Of a stretch of DNA of 37,397 bases, positions 7,735 to 15,924 are shown one piece after another. Each line of letters begins with the position of its first letter. The stretch's first letter is position 1. The notes beneath the pieces were generated by a model that had not been told where the DNA came from, searched no databases, and worked only from the letters and a program-made list of their open reading frames with translations. Origin of the DNA: an uncultured Elusimicrobiales bacterium (lineage in GTDB: Bacteria > Elusimicrobiota > Elusimicrobia > Elusimicrobiales > Elusimicrobiaceae); NCBI GenBank assembly GCA_910576915.1, contig CAJTJT010000012.1:1-37397 (forward strand), in the 5' to 3' direction. Position numbers and translations under genes: made by a program.

Positions 7735-7763
7735 TCCAGTAACAACCCAATCAGGAGCTGTCT

Positions 7764-9167
7764 ATGAGAGAACATAACAATACATTGCCGTTGCGCCGTT
7801 GCGCCGTTGCGCCGTTATGCTTAGCCCTCTGCCTTGTGGCAACGTCCGCAGCGGCGCAGAAGGGCAAAATCATTAAAGGCGTCTTCAACCCGGAAGCGGC
7901 AAAGAAAGCCGCCGAAGTGGCTATCAAAACGTCTTCTTTTAAATACACCCCGATTCCTACGGATTTTACCAACGCAAGCGGTTTACGCCTTAATCCCCAG
8001 GGAATCAGACACTCCATTACCCCCTCGGCCAATACGATTTTAGGATCCGAAAAAGTCATCCGCCCCGGCCTCCATATCCACATCGATCAGGGGACGTCGT
8101 ATATTTCCGCCGCTGAACGCCTGAAATGGCGCGAAGTGCGCGAACTGCAAGCCACCCTGGCTTACGTTTCCCCCACGCCGCCCGAACACCTGGCGTCTTA
8201 TTTAAGACACTCGGTTCCGCCTCAAACGTTCCAGCTCCTTCAAGAGCAATACGCCTCCGTGCTCAAACAAATCCAGGCGGCTAAAGAAATAACGATGCCC
8301 TATATCGTCTATGCCTCCTTGCCCGGCGAAGGCTCCCGCATACAACCCATTCGCATCGGTGAAATCAACGAGAAAGTTTACCCGCTTATCAACAGTCTGC
8401 GCCACCTGCGCGTAGCGTTGGATGACGACCCCTTTTTAATGCGCCAGGAAGAAGTTTGGACGAAAACTTTTGCCATATTCAACCCGCTGCTGGCCGGCGT
8501 AATTACTGCCCCCGGCAAAGAAATAAACCGGAAGGACGGACGCCAGCTCGACACCCGCGAATTTAACCTGTATAACCCGGACGGAACGGATTACCTGCTC
8601 CCGCGCTCGGAAACGCTGCTGGTAGACCCGGACGAAATGGACGAAATGGAATCTTACGCAGCCGTGCGCGAAAAAATGCGCAACCCGCCCATTAAGCCCG
8701 AAGCCGCCGAAGCGGAACGCACCGCACTGTTAAACCAGCTGCCCCAAAACATGCGCATCGCGTTAATTAACGACGATATGCTTCCCCGGGTCAATTTTCA
8801 AGCCTGGGCCCAAAAAGGCTACCTGGGCCACAACGCCACGATTGAAACATTCCCGGACGGTAACGGATTTATGGATAAAGTGCGCCACGGTGTTAAGTAC
8901 GATTTGATAATTACCGACCTGCTGGTTCCGTACGGCGGTATCGCCATGATGCCGGAACTGCGCGCGATGGATACCAGCATGCCCGTCATAGCTTCCAGCA
9001 AGTTTGACCGCGGCGAAGAAGACGAGGAAAAACTCTTTAAACTCGGCTTCGACGGATACTTGTGGTACAACACCAATTTAAACGAAGGAGCCTACGGCTA
9101 CATTGAATACCTGCGCGCCATGAGAAATTATTTTCACTACAAACAAAAATATAATTGGCAGCGCTAA
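7764..9167 (+). CDS. Exported protein with C-terminal receiver-like domain
   Basis: 467 residues with no family recognised over the first 325. An N-terminal Sec-type signal peptide (RRCAVAPLCLALCLVATSAAA, cleavage near 31) predicts export. Residues about 330-455 resemble a CheY-type receiver: IALINDD (D337, D338), LIITDLLVP with D385 at the phospho-acceptor position, MPVIASS, and LGFDGYL. The conserved KP after that strand is replaced by Tyr-Asn, so the catalytic lysine seems missing. A receiver fold behind a signal peptide is odd, because phosphodonors are cytoplasmic. The signal region is encoded partly by three 8-bp tandem repeats. Shine-Dalgarno AGGAG supports the start. It converges on a histidine kinase gene. 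Confidence 0.7.
   Translation: MREHNNTLPLRRCAVAPLCLALCLVATSAAAQKGKIIKGVFNPEAAKKAAEVAIKTSSFKYTPIPTDFTNASGLRLNPQGIRHSITPSANTILGSEKVIRPGLHIHIDQGTSYISAAERLKWREVRELQATLAYVSPTPPEHLASYLRHSVPPQTFQLLQEQYASVLKQIQAAKEITMPYIVYASLPGEGSRIQPIRIGEINEKVYPLINSLRHLRVALDDDPFLMRQEEVWTKTFAIFNPLLAGVITAPGKEINRKDGRQLDTREFNLYNPDGTDYLLPRSETLLVDPDEMDEMESYAAVREKMRNPPIKPEAAEAERTALLNQLPQNMRIALINDDMLPRVNFQAWAQKGYLGHNATIETFPDGNGFMDKVRHGVKYDLIITDLLVPYGGIAMMPELRAMDTSMPVIASSKFDRGEEDEEKLFKLGFDGYLWYNTNLNEGAYGYIEYLRAMRNYFHYKQKYNWQR
7789..7816 (+). repeat. 8-bp tandem repeat in signal-peptide coding region
   Basis: Three perfect copies of CGTTGCGC followed by a partial fourth (CGTT), starting 25 bases into the gene. The unit length is not divisible by three. 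Confidence 0.8.
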
Positions 9168-9186
9168 ACGCCCGCTCAATCTAAAC

Positions 9187-9217
9187 GCCCCGGTTTTAAG
9201 ACCGGGGCATTTTTTTA
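9187..9217 (+). terminator. Terminator of the receiver-like gene
   Basis: GCCCCGGT / ACCGGGGC stem with a 6-base loop, then ATTTTTTT, about 20 bases past the stop. Confidence 0.85.
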
Positions 9218-9246
9218 TTGCAAACCTTCCCGGGCTCAAACCGCAA

Positions 9247-9273
9247 TAAAAAACCCCGCCGCTGGGACGGGGT
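9247..9273 (-). terminator. Terminator of the rsmI-sua5-kinase operon
   Basis: On the minus strand: ACCCCG / CGGGGT with a short loop, followed by TTTTTTATT, just past the kinase stop codon. Confidence 0.8.
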
Positions 9274-9294
9274 GGAAGCAGTAAAAACAAACGG

Positions 9295-10269
9295 TTATTT
9301 CCGCAAGGTATCCGCCTTGGCGTCTTCTTTGGGTTTTAAAGCTACCTGCGGGATTTTAAACCAAAAAGTAGCGCCCTGCCCGAGCCCCGCGCTCTCCACG
9401 CCGATTTCTCCCCCGTGCGCGTTGACAATTTCCTGCGCGATAGATAAACCGAGCCCCCAACCCTGTTTTTTAAGGTTGCGGTCGTTGTCGGACTGGTGGA
9501 ATTTATCGAAAATTTTGCTCTTTTCCGAATGTAAAATACCCGGGCCGTTATCGGACACTTTGCACACCACCCAGCCGTCTTCCACGTAAAAACGCGTTTC
9601 CACCCGGCCGCCCTGCGGGGCAAACTTGATGGCGTTGCCGATTAAGTTGCTAAGCACCTGGGAAATACGGAAGCGGTCCGCCTCCACCGTAATTTCCAAC
9701 GGGTACGAAGTTTTCTGCAGGAATATACCTTTCTTTTGCGCGTTGACGGACTGGAGCGTCACCACATCGCTGACGAGCGCGTTAAAGTTAAACGGTTCGC
9801 CTTCCACTTTAAAACGGCCGGATTCAATCATCGAAATATCCATTAAATCCGCCATCAGCATGTTCATATTGTCGGTGGCTTTTAAAATGTTATTGAGGGC
9901 GATTTGGTCGTTGTTGCCGCCGCCCTGCGGGGAGTCCATCATCAGCACGGACGCAAAGCCCTGAATGGACGAAAGCGGCTGGCGCAAATCGTGCGCGGCG
10001 ATAGACATAAATTTGGAGCGGATTTCGTTCAGGCGCGTCAGCTCCTGGTTGGAAAGGCGCAACTTATCCACCATGCCTTCCAGCATGTTCACCTTGCCGG
10101 AAAGCTGCATCTGCAGGGAAGCGATTTGCTGCTGGTAGTTATGCTCCACCTTCATGATGGTGCGGTTCATTTTGCGCAGTACAAATTTTTTGGTAATCCA
10201 ATACGTTAAAAGCGACAATATACCCGCCGCCAATAAAGAATACGACACCAACATTTGCCATAAACTCAT
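9295..10269 (-). CDS. Membrane-anchored sensor histidine kinase
   Basis: 324 residues. One N-terminal membrane segment (about 6-27) and a basic, coiled-coil linker (30-82) lead to a HisKA dimerisation domain with H-box SIAAHDLRQPLS (H93). The HATPase domain has N-box NLIGNAIKFAP (N212), G1 DNGPGI (240-245) and G2 GWGLGL (270-275). Every catalytic motif is present. There is no periplasmic sensor domain, PAS, GAF or HAMP, so the signal may be sensed in the membrane or by a partner. No cytoplasmic response regulator is adjacent; the only receiver-like protein nearby is the convergent exported one. Third gene after rsmI and the Sua5-family gene, 12 bases behind the latter. Shine-Dalgarno GGAG. 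Confidence 0.9.
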   Translation of the reverse strand: MSLWQMLVSYSLLAAGILSLLTYWITKKFVLRKMNRTIMKVEHNYQQQIASLQMQLSGKVNMLEGMVDKLRLSNQELTRLNEIRSKFMSIAAHDLRQPLSSIQGFASVLMMDSPQGGGNNDQIALNNILKATDNMNMLMADLMDISMIESGRFKVEGEPFNFNALVSDVVTLQSVNAQKKGIFLQKTSYPLEITVEADRFRISQVLSNLIGNAIKFAPQGGRVETRFYVEDGWVVCKVSDNGPGILHSEKSKIFDKFHQSDNDRNLKKQGWGLGLSIAQEIVNAHGGEIGVESAGLGQGATFWFKIPQVALKPKEDAKADTLRK

Positions 10270-10281
10270 AAGATTTCTCCG

Positions 10282-10923
10282 TTATTTAACGCGGAAAGGC
10301 CCGCCCCACACGCGTTCCAACTCCGCGCGCGGCACGCTTCCTTCCCGCAGTAAAATCGGCTCCGCCGTTAAATCCGCCACGCTGGAAGCCGTGGGGCTTA
10401 ACGAACCGCCTAAAAAAATAAAATCAACTTTTCCGTCAAACGTTTTCAGCACTTCCGCTTCGTCTGTCAGTACCGGCTGGCCGTGCAGATTGGCGCTGGT
10501 GCACGCAAGCGGCGCCTCCATCGCGCTAAGCAGCGACACCAAAAACGCGTTGCCGGGAATACGCAGCCCGAGCCCCGCAAACCCGCGCGTAAGCGCGCGG
10601 CCTTTTTCGGACGGCGGCAAAATCATCGTAAGCCCCCCGGGCCAAAAAGCCTGCGCCAGTCGCTCCGCGCCCGGCGTAAACGTCGCCGTTTTACGCGCCT
10701 GTTCCAAAGAACCCGTTAAAATTTGCAGCGGGCTGGTGGCAGGACGCTCTTTAATTTTATAAATTCGTTCGATGGACGCTTCGCAAAACGCGCCCGTACC
10801 GATGCCGTACACCGTATCGGTGGGCACGACGGCTACCGCGCCATCTTCAATCTCGCGCGCGGCGAGGGAAACGGCTTCGGGCGTTACGTCCGAAACGTTA
10901 AAAATACGCGTCTTGCCCGTCAT
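10282..10923 (-). CDS. L-threonylcarbamoyladenylate synthase (Sua5/YrdC family)
   Basis: Makes the threonylcarbamoyl-AMP used to form t6A37 in ANN-decoding tRNAs. The 213-residue product has the YrdC-domain landmarks: VPTDTVYGIG, the nucleotide-binding KIKERPATSPLQI, FWPGGLTMIL, LGLRIPGN, CTSANLHG and PTASSVADLT. It is the short single-domain form. Two ATGs are in frame (10929 and 10923). GGGAGG lies six bases before 10923 but directly abuts 10929, so 10923 is chosen. The 5' end lies inside the end of rsmI, implying translational coupling between two RNA-modification genes. Confidence 0.9.
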   Translation of the reverse strand: MTGKTRIFNVSDVTPEAVSLAAREIEDGAVAVVPTDTVYGIGTGAFCEASIERIYKIKERPATSPLQILTGSLEQARKTATFTPGAERLAQAFWPGGLTMILPPSEKGRALTRGFAGLGLRIPGNAFLVSLLSAMEAPLACTSANLHGQPVLTDEAEVLKTFDGKVDFIFLGGSLSPTASSVADLTAEPILLREGSVPRAELERVWGGPFRVK

Positions 10924-11611
10924 TTTCATCCTCCCGCTCCGGCGCGGCCGGACGGTCGATAATCATTACAAATTCGCCCTGTACTTTATTTTTTTTGGAT
11001 AATTCATCCGCCAAACTCCGCGCCGTGCCGCGCAGCCATTCCTCGTACACCTTGGAAAGTTCGCGCGCCAAAATAACGGGCGTATCATCCCCCAGGGTTT
11101 TGGCAATCAGCTCCAGCATTTTCACCACGCGGTACGGGGATTCGTACAGCACGACGGGCACATCCAGCCCATAGGCGGACGCAATCATCTTGGCGGCTTT
11201 GCCGGGTTTGCGCGGCAAAAAGCCCAAAAACGTAAACGCCCCGCCCGTAATGCCCGCGCCGGCCAGCGCACACGCCACCGCGCTCGGGCCGGGAAGCGAC
11301 GAAACTTTTATCCCCGCCGCCACGGCTTCTTTAACCAGTTTCCAGCCCGGGTCCGAAATGCACGGGGTGCCGCAGTCCGACACCAGGGCGCACGTCTTGC
11401 CGCTTTTTAAAGCGTCCAAACAGCGGGCGACGGAACGTTCGTCATTTTCGTTATAACGGTAAGTAGGCTTGGAAATACCGAAATGGGAAAGCAAAATTTG
11501 GGTGCGGCGGGTGTCCTCGCACAGAACGGCGTCGGCCGTTTTGAGCGTTTCCAGCGCGCGAAGCGTAATATCCTGCAAATTGCCGATAGGCGTGGGAACA
11601 ATGTAAAGCAT
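10898..11611 (-). CDS. rsmI: 16S rRNA (cytidine1402-2'-O)-methyltransferase
   Basis: Uses SAM to 2'-O-methylate C1402 in the decoding centre of 16S rRNA. The 237 residues match the tetrapyrrole-methylase-fold RsmI family: IVPTPIGNLQDITLRAL, CEDTRRTQILLSHFGI, ALVSDCGTPCISDPG, LPGPSAVACALAGAG, FLGFLPRK and VLYESPYRV. It is shorter than E. coli RsmI at the C-terminus. A TATACT box lies eight bases before the ATG with no Shine-Dalgarno, so the transcript may be nearly leaderless. First gene of a three-gene operon with the Sua5 homologue and the histidine kinase. Confidence 0.93.
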   Translation of the reverse strand: MLYIVPTPIGNLQDITLRALETLKTADAVLCEDTRRTQILLSHFGISKPTYRYNENDERSVARCLDALKSGKTCALVSDCGTPCISDPGWKLVKEAVAAGIKVSSLPGPSAVACALAGAGITGGAFTFLGFLPRKPGKAAKMIASAYGLDVPVVLYESPYRVVKMLELIAKTLGDDTPVILARELSKVYEEWLRGTARSLADELSKKNKVQGEFVMIIDRPAAPEREDENDGQDAYF

Positions 11612-11619
11612 ATAGTAAA

Positions 11620-11625
11620 AGTATA
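11620..11625 (-). promoter_or_regulatory. Probable -10 box of rsmI
   Basis: TATACT on the minus strand, eight bases before the ATG. Confidence 0.4.
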
Positions 11626-11688
11626 TAAAATTAGAACGCGCCCCGTATGCCTCCCCACGGCAAGCGGTTTAACGGCCGGGCGGGCATA

Positions 11689-11707
11689 AAATACCCCGGG
11701 GGTATTC
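11689..11707 (-). terminator. Second small hairpin downstream of the exported protein gene
   Basis: AATACCC-CGG-GGGTATT palindrome. On the minus strand it is followed by TTATG. It lies about 15 bases beyond a stronger terminator, so it is probably a back-up or a regulatory hairpin. Confidence 0.35.
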
Positions 11708-11720
11708 TCAAAGTATGCAT

Positions 11721-11747
11721 AAAAAAAGGCCCCCGAAGGGGCCTTCT
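11721..11747 (-). terminator. Terminator of the 318-residue exported protein gene
   Basis: On the minus strand: AAGGCCCC-TTCG-GGGGCCTT followed by TTTTT, directly after the stop. A textbook tetraloop terminator. Confidence 0.88.
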
Positions 11748-11748
11748 A

Positions 11749-12705
11749 TTAATTGGCAGATTGCGGAACCACCCGGCTGGGTGTTAATATAGCTTCATAC
11801 CACCGGGTTAAACGCTGGGCGCGCGCGGAGTTTTTGGAAGGCACCATCCCATACGCCAGGTTGTTTTTAACGCGCTGCACGCTTTCAATAAGCAAGAAAT
11901 GCGGCATAGACGAAGCCCCCGTTTCCATACGGTGCAGGTAACGTCCCCCCACTTCGGAAGCTACGGCCAGCACGTCATACGCCTGCAGGAATTCCGTCAT
12001 GGTTAAATCGCCCTGTTTATTAATAAAAGACTTCATCACCTGTTTAAAGTAAACATCCAGGCTGCCCATTACTTCTTCGTTCCAGCCGGTCGTTTTGGCC
12101 ACGTCGGCAAGCACGCGGGAAAGCTGGGCGGACAAGTCTTTATCTTCCGCGGGAAGGGCGTCATAAAGTTTCTTAAAGTTGGCAGACAGCTCGCGATAGA
12201 CCTGCTTGGCGGCTTTGATTTCGGAAGACGACACTTCCGCTTCAAAAGTAGGATGTTCTCCGGCGGCGTTTTCCAGCCAGTTGCCCCAGGCGTCGGCCAT
12301 TTGGGCGGACAGATACGCTTCCATCGCGCCGTCAGAAATGTTGCGGCTGAAAAAAGGGTCCGCTTTTAACGAAGACGGAAGAGAAAGAGACAATTCTTCC
12401 AGCGTGTTAACGGCCGCGTTCATCGGTTTGGCGGAAACATCCGGCAAATGACGGGAAACGGATTTGTAATACGTTTTTAAGGAACGTTCCAACATGGGAA
12501 TTTGGGTTGCGGCTAAATTTAAACGGTTTGCCGCAGTGATACGGCTGATGTTTGCGGAATAGTTGCTTACAATTACCCGGCGCTGCGCCACAGACAACGC
12601 TTTGGAAGAAAGAGAAGGAAGACGCCAAAAATTTTTCCATCCCTGGGCCTGCGCTGAAGACGCGCCGATAAATAAACATAAAGAAAACGCCAACAGAACT
12701 CTCAT
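11749..12705 (-). CDS. Exported protein of unknown function
   Basis: 318 residues, not recognised. It starts with a clear Sec signal peptide (MRVLLAFSLCLFIGASSAQAQ, cleavage near residue 21). The rest is mostly predicted helix without cysteines or an obvious catalytic motif, for example LSAQLSRVLADVAKTTGW and VRELSANFKKLY-like amphipathic stretches, and it ends in RVVPQSAN. The longer open frame up to 12819 is rejected because the ATG at 12705 has GGAGG just upstream and begins the signal peptide. The gene has its own terminator and a likely promoter (TATAGTATAAAA, about 45 bases upstream), so it is probably monocistronic. Periplasmic or surface location is inferred only from the signal. Confidence 0.75.
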   Translation of the reverse strand: MRVLLAFSLCLFIGASSAQAQGWKNFWRLPSLSSKALSVAQRRVIVSNYSANISRITAANRLNLAATQIPMLERSLKTYYKSVSRHLPDVSAKPMNAAVNTLEELSLSLPSSLKADPFFSRNISDGAMEAYLSAQMADAWGNWLENAAGEHPTFEAEVSSSEIKAAKQVYRELSANFKKLYDALPAEDKDLSAQLSRVLADVAKTTGWNEEVMGSLDVYFKQVMKSFINKQGDLTMTEFLQAYDVLAVASEVGGRYLHRMETGASSMPHFLLIESVQRVKNNLAYGMVPSKNSARAQRLTRWYEAILTPSRVVPQSAN

Positions 12706-12834
12706 AAGCCTCCGATAAAAAGTAAATTTATTTTTTATACTATACCGTTTTTTGTACCGTCTATCAAGGGCCTTTTGGCCCAGGCGCGAGTGGGCCCGGT
12801 CCCGTTTTTTTCCGCCCAAATTTTTTTACTGTTT

Positions 12835-12843
12835 TGCTATAGA
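12835..12843 (+). promoter_or_regulatory. Possible extended -10 promoter of the YfcC genes
   Basis: TGC-TATAGA, about 60 bases before the first YfcC-family start. The preceding stretch 12777-12811 holds a GGCCCA/TGGGCC hairpin followed by a T-run, whose role is unclear. Confidence 0.35.
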
Positions 12844-12905
12844 TATTTAGTAAAATAATAGTTTGTTGCAAATCAACCCAAAAACAGAGGAAAAACGGAA
12901 AAGAA

Positions 12906-14372
12906 ATGTCTAAAATTCTGTCCAAAATCAAACTCAACACGTTCGCGATTATTCTGTCCATCATCGCGGCCGTGGCCGCGCTGACCTGGATTGTGCCCAG
13001 CGGCGCGTACGACAAAATGGACGTGGACGGACGGCAGGTAGTCGTCGCCGGAACGTATCACGCCGTGCCGGCCAATCCGCAAGGTTTGTTCGACGTGTTA
13101 AAAGCCCCCGTGCAAGGTTTCGCCAACACGGCCGAAGTGATTGTGTTTCTGCTCGTCATCGGCGGCGTACTGGCCGTGGTGGAAAAAACGGGCGCCATCA
13201 CCGCGGGCATTCAGGCCGCCAGCGGGTTCTTTCAAAAACGGCCGAACCTGCGTTTTCTGTTTATTCCGTTAGGGGTAATTGTATTTTCGCTGTGCGGGGC
13301 CACCTTCGGCATGTGCGAAGAAGCGCTTATCTTTATCCCCATTTTTATCCCGCTTGCGCTTTCGCTGGGGTACGACTCCGCTCTCGGCACCGCCATTCCG
13401 TTTATCGGTGCGGGCGTAGGCTTTGCCGCCGCGTTTACCAACCCGTTTACCGTCGGCATCGCGCAGGGCATCGCCCAGGTGCCGCTGTATTCCGGCATCG
13501 GCTACCGCTTTATCATCTGGATTATCTGCACCACCGTGGTGATTAGCTGGCTGAGCGTGTATGCGCGCAAAATCCGCAAAGACCCCACCAAAAGTTTAAC
13601 CTACGAGTTCGACATCGAAAAACGCAAAGAACTCAAAATGAACAAGCAGGAAACCCGCATGACCAAACGCCAAAAGTGGGTACTGATTGCCTTCGGGCTG
13701 GGCATGCTGGGGCTGATTATCGGCGTGCTGAAACCGCAGCTCTGCGCGTTGATTAACGACATGTGGGGTGTGGACCTGATGGCCATGCTGAAACTGGAAG
13801 AATCCGGCTGGTACATTACGGAAATCGCCGCGCTGTTTTTGGGCGTAGGATTCCTGTGCGGATTTTTGGGCAACATGAGCATGCAGAAATTTAACGACGC
13901 GTTTTTCGACGGTGTGCGCGGCATGGCCGAAATCGCCATGCTGTTGTGCTTTGCGCAGGCCATCGTCATCATCGCCAACAACGGGCACATTTTGGATACG
14001 CTTTTGGACTGGATGTCCTCCGGCATTAAGCACCTGCACCCGGTGTGCGCGTCCTGGGCGGCCATGATGCTGCAAACGATTATCGACTTTTTCATCCCCT
14101 CCGGCTCCGGCAAAGCCGTGCTGACGATGCCCATTTTGGCGCCGCTGGCGGACTTAATCGGCATTACGCGCCAAACCATGGTGCTGGCCTTCCAACTGGG
14201 CGGAAGCTGGATGAATATGGTCATCCCCACCGACCCCGTAACCATCGCCGCCATCGGCTTTGCGCGTATTGCGTACCCGAAATGGCTGAAATGGATGCTG
14301 CCGCTTTTGATTGTAATGTATTTATTGTCCTTCGCGCTGTTAGTACCGCCGTATTTGATGAAGTGGCAATAA
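12906..14372 (+). CDS. YfcC/DcuC-family membrane carrier 1
   Basis: Polytopic inner-membrane transporter, 488 residues, about 11-13 hydrophobic segments. It belongs to the DcuC/YfcC group (C4-dicarboxylate or amino-acid carriers; ion-transporter superfamily). Recognisable family stretches are ALTWIVPSGAYD, FLLVIGGVLAVVEKTGAI, IFSLCGATFGMCEEALIF-type, IPFIGAGVGFAAAFTNPFT and FFIPSGSGKAVLTMPILAPL. The last two are the likely substrate/ion-binding re-entrant regions. It is immediately followed by a terminator and a clearly paralogous gene. YfcC homologues are often annotated as arginine or other amino-acid transporters, but the substrate is not established from sequence. Confidence 0.85.
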   Translation: MSKILSKIKLNTFAIILSIIAAVAALTWIVPSGAYDKMDVDGRQVVVAGTYHAVPANPQGLFDVLKAPVQGFANTAEVIVFLLVIGGVLAVVEKTGAITAGIQAASGFFQKRPNLRFLFIPLGVIVFSLCGATFGMCEEALIFIPIFIPLALSLGYDSALGTAIPFIGAGVGFAAAFTNPFTVGIAQGIAQVPLYSGIGYRFIIWIICTTVVISWLSVYARKIRKDPTKSLTYEFDIEKRKELKMNKQETRMTKRQKWVLIAFGLGMLGLIIGVLKPQLCALINDMWGVDLMAMLKLEESGWYITEIAALFLGVGFLCGFLGNMSMQKFNDAFFDGVRGMAEIAMLLCFAQAIVIIANNGHILDTLLDWMSSGIKHLHPVCASWAAMMLQTIIDFFIPSGSGKAVLTMPILAPLADLIGITRQTMVLAFQLGGSWMNMVIPTDPVTIAAIGFARIAYPKWLKWMLPLLIVMYLLSFALLVPPYLMKWQ

Positions 14373-14381
14373 GCCGTTTTT

Positions 14382-14427
14382 GCGTCCCCCCGCATTTATT
14401 TTGTTTGAGCCGGGGGGACGCTTTTTG
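14382..14427 (+). terminator. Terminator between the two YfcC-family genes
   Basis: GCGTCCCCCCG / CGGGGGGACGC stem with an 18-base loop, followed by TTTTTGC. It should let the first paralogue be expressed separately from, or more strongly than, the second. Confidence 0.8.
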
Positions 14428-14478
14428 CTTGCAAAAAAGACGTACCAACTTGTACGAGAAAGAGGAAAACAAAAGTAA

Positions 14479-15873
14479 ATGAAAAAAATGCTGTGCAACA
14501 CCTATTTTTTGGTGTTCTCCATTATGGTGTTCGTGGCCGCGCTGACGTGGATCGTCCCCTCCGGCCAATATGACCGCGTAGAAACAGACGGACGCACTTA
14601 CGCGGTGGCGGGTTCCTACCACGCCGTAGAAAAAGCCCCCCAAAACATCGGCGACATTCTGGCCGCCCCGGTGGAAGGTTTCACCCAATGCGCGGAAATT
14701 ATCGCGTTCATCCTGGTGGTCGGCGCGCTGTTTACGATTATCGAACGCACCGGCGCCATCAACACGATGATTAAAAAGGTGAGCTTTTTCTTCGCCAATA
14801 AACCCCAATACAAAAAATGTTTCATCCCCGTATGTATGTTTCTGTTTTCGCTGTGCGGGGCGCTGTTTGGAATGGAAGAGGAAACCCTCATTTTTATTCC
14901 TATTTTCATCCCCCTCGCGCTTTCGCTGGGGTATGATACGGTGGTCGGCATGTCGATTCCGTTCATCGGCGCGTTTACCGGGTTTTCGTCCGCGTTTGTA
15001 AACCCGTTCACCGTCGGCATCGCGCAAACTATCGCCCAGCTGCCCATGTATTCCGGCTGGCAATACCGCCTGCTCATTTGGTTTATTTTCACGTCCGTCG
15101 TGGCCGCGTTTTTCACCTGGTACGGCGAGCGCGTGCGCAAAAACCCCACCAAAAGTTTAACGTATAAAATGGACCTGGAAAAACGCGCCGAACTGAAAAT
15201 TATCAACGACGTGGAAGTGGACGCCTCGTTCCGCTTAACCCGCGCGCACAAACTGGTAATCGCATCTTTTATTATCGGCATGATAATTCTGTTTTACGGC
15301 GTCATCCGCTACCAGTGGTACATGATTGAAATCGCGGCCGTATTTTTGGGCGTAACCATCGCCAGCGCGTATTTCGGCAAACTGACGCTGGACCAGTCCA
15401 CCGACGCTATTATCGACGGTGCCAAATCCATGATGGGCGTGTGCGTACTTATGGCGCTGGCGCGCTCTATCGTTATTGTGGCCACCAACGGGCATATTTT
15501 GGATACGTTCCTGCACGCCATGACGCAAAGCGTGGGCAACCTGCACCCCATTTTGGCTTCGCAGGCGATGTTCGTCATCCAGACGGTACTGAACTTTTTT
15601 ATCGCCTCCGGCTCCGGCCAGGCGGTGCTCACCATGCCGATTATGGTGCCGCTGGGCGACCTTGTCAACGTGTCGCGCCAAACGGTTATTTTGGCCTACC
15701 AATTCGGCGAAGGATGGGGCAACCCCATTATCCCGACGGCTCCCGTTACCATGGGCGCTTTGGCCCTTGCGGGGATATCGTACCCGATGTGGGTAAAGTG
15801 GTTTCTGCGGCTTGAAATCATTTTGATTACGCTTTCTATGCTGCTGCTTATTCCGGCTTACTATATTTGGTAA
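14479..15873 (+). CDS. YfcC/DcuC-family membrane carrier 2
   Basis: 464 residues; a paralogue of the preceding gene. Shared stretches include VAALTWIVPSGQYD, LFSLCGALFGMEEETLIFI, SIPFIGAFTGFSSAFVNPFT, KNPTKSLTYKMDLEKR and FFIASGSGQAVLTMPIMVPL. The main size difference is a shorter central cytoplasmic/TM region around residues 240-290, where carrier 1 has an insertion (KPQLCALINDMWGVDLM). Replacement of SGSGK by SGSGQ in the late binding loop and of MCEE by MEEE hints at a different substrate. The Shine-Dalgarno is modest (AGAGGAA, about 11 bases away). The tandem arrangement suggests local duplication and divergence. Confidence 0.85.
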   Translation: MKKMLCNTYFLVFSIMVFVAALTWIVPSGQYDRVETDGRTYAVAGSYHAVEKAPQNIGDILAAPVEGFTQCAEIIAFILVVGALFTIIERTGAINTMIKKVSFFFANKPQYKKCFIPVCMFLFSLCGALFGMEEETLIFIPIFIPLALSLGYDTVVGMSIPFIGAFTGFSSAFVNPFTVGIAQTIAQLPMYSGWQYRLLIWFIFTSVVAAFFTWYGERVRKNPTKSLTYKMDLEKRAELKIINDVEVDASFRLTRAHKLVIASFIIGMIILFYGVIRYQWYMIEIAAVFLGVTIASAYFGKLTLDQSTDAIIDGAKSMMGVCVLMALARSIVIVATNGHILDTFLHAMTQSVGNLHPILASQAMFVIQTVLNFFIASGSGQAVLTMPIMVPLGDLVNVSRQTVILAYQFGEGWGNPIIPTAPVTMGALALAGISYPMWVKWFLRLEIILITLSMLLLIPAYYIW

Positions 15874-15881
15874 AATAACCA

Positions 15882-15914
15882 TAAGCCCCTTGGCGAGCCC
15901 AAGGGGCTTTTTAA
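15882..15914 (+). terminator. Terminator after YfcC-family carrier 2
   Basis: AAGCCCCTT / AAGGGGCTT stem with a 9-base loop and trailing T-run. It ends about 10 bases before the next start codon, so it may attenuate rather than fully separate transcription. Confidence 0.8.
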
Positions 15915-15924
15915 TAGGAACAAA

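Noticed and set aside
12777..12811. Terminator-like hairpin plus T-run before the first YfcC gene
   Set aside because: No plus-strand gene ends upstream of it, and the T-run is separated from the GGCCCA/TGGGCC stem. It may be incidental or part of a leader.
15874..15924. TPP riboswitch ahead of the symporter/thiamine kinase pair
   Set aside because: Only 51 bases, occupied by an intrinsic terminator; no THI-box signatures.
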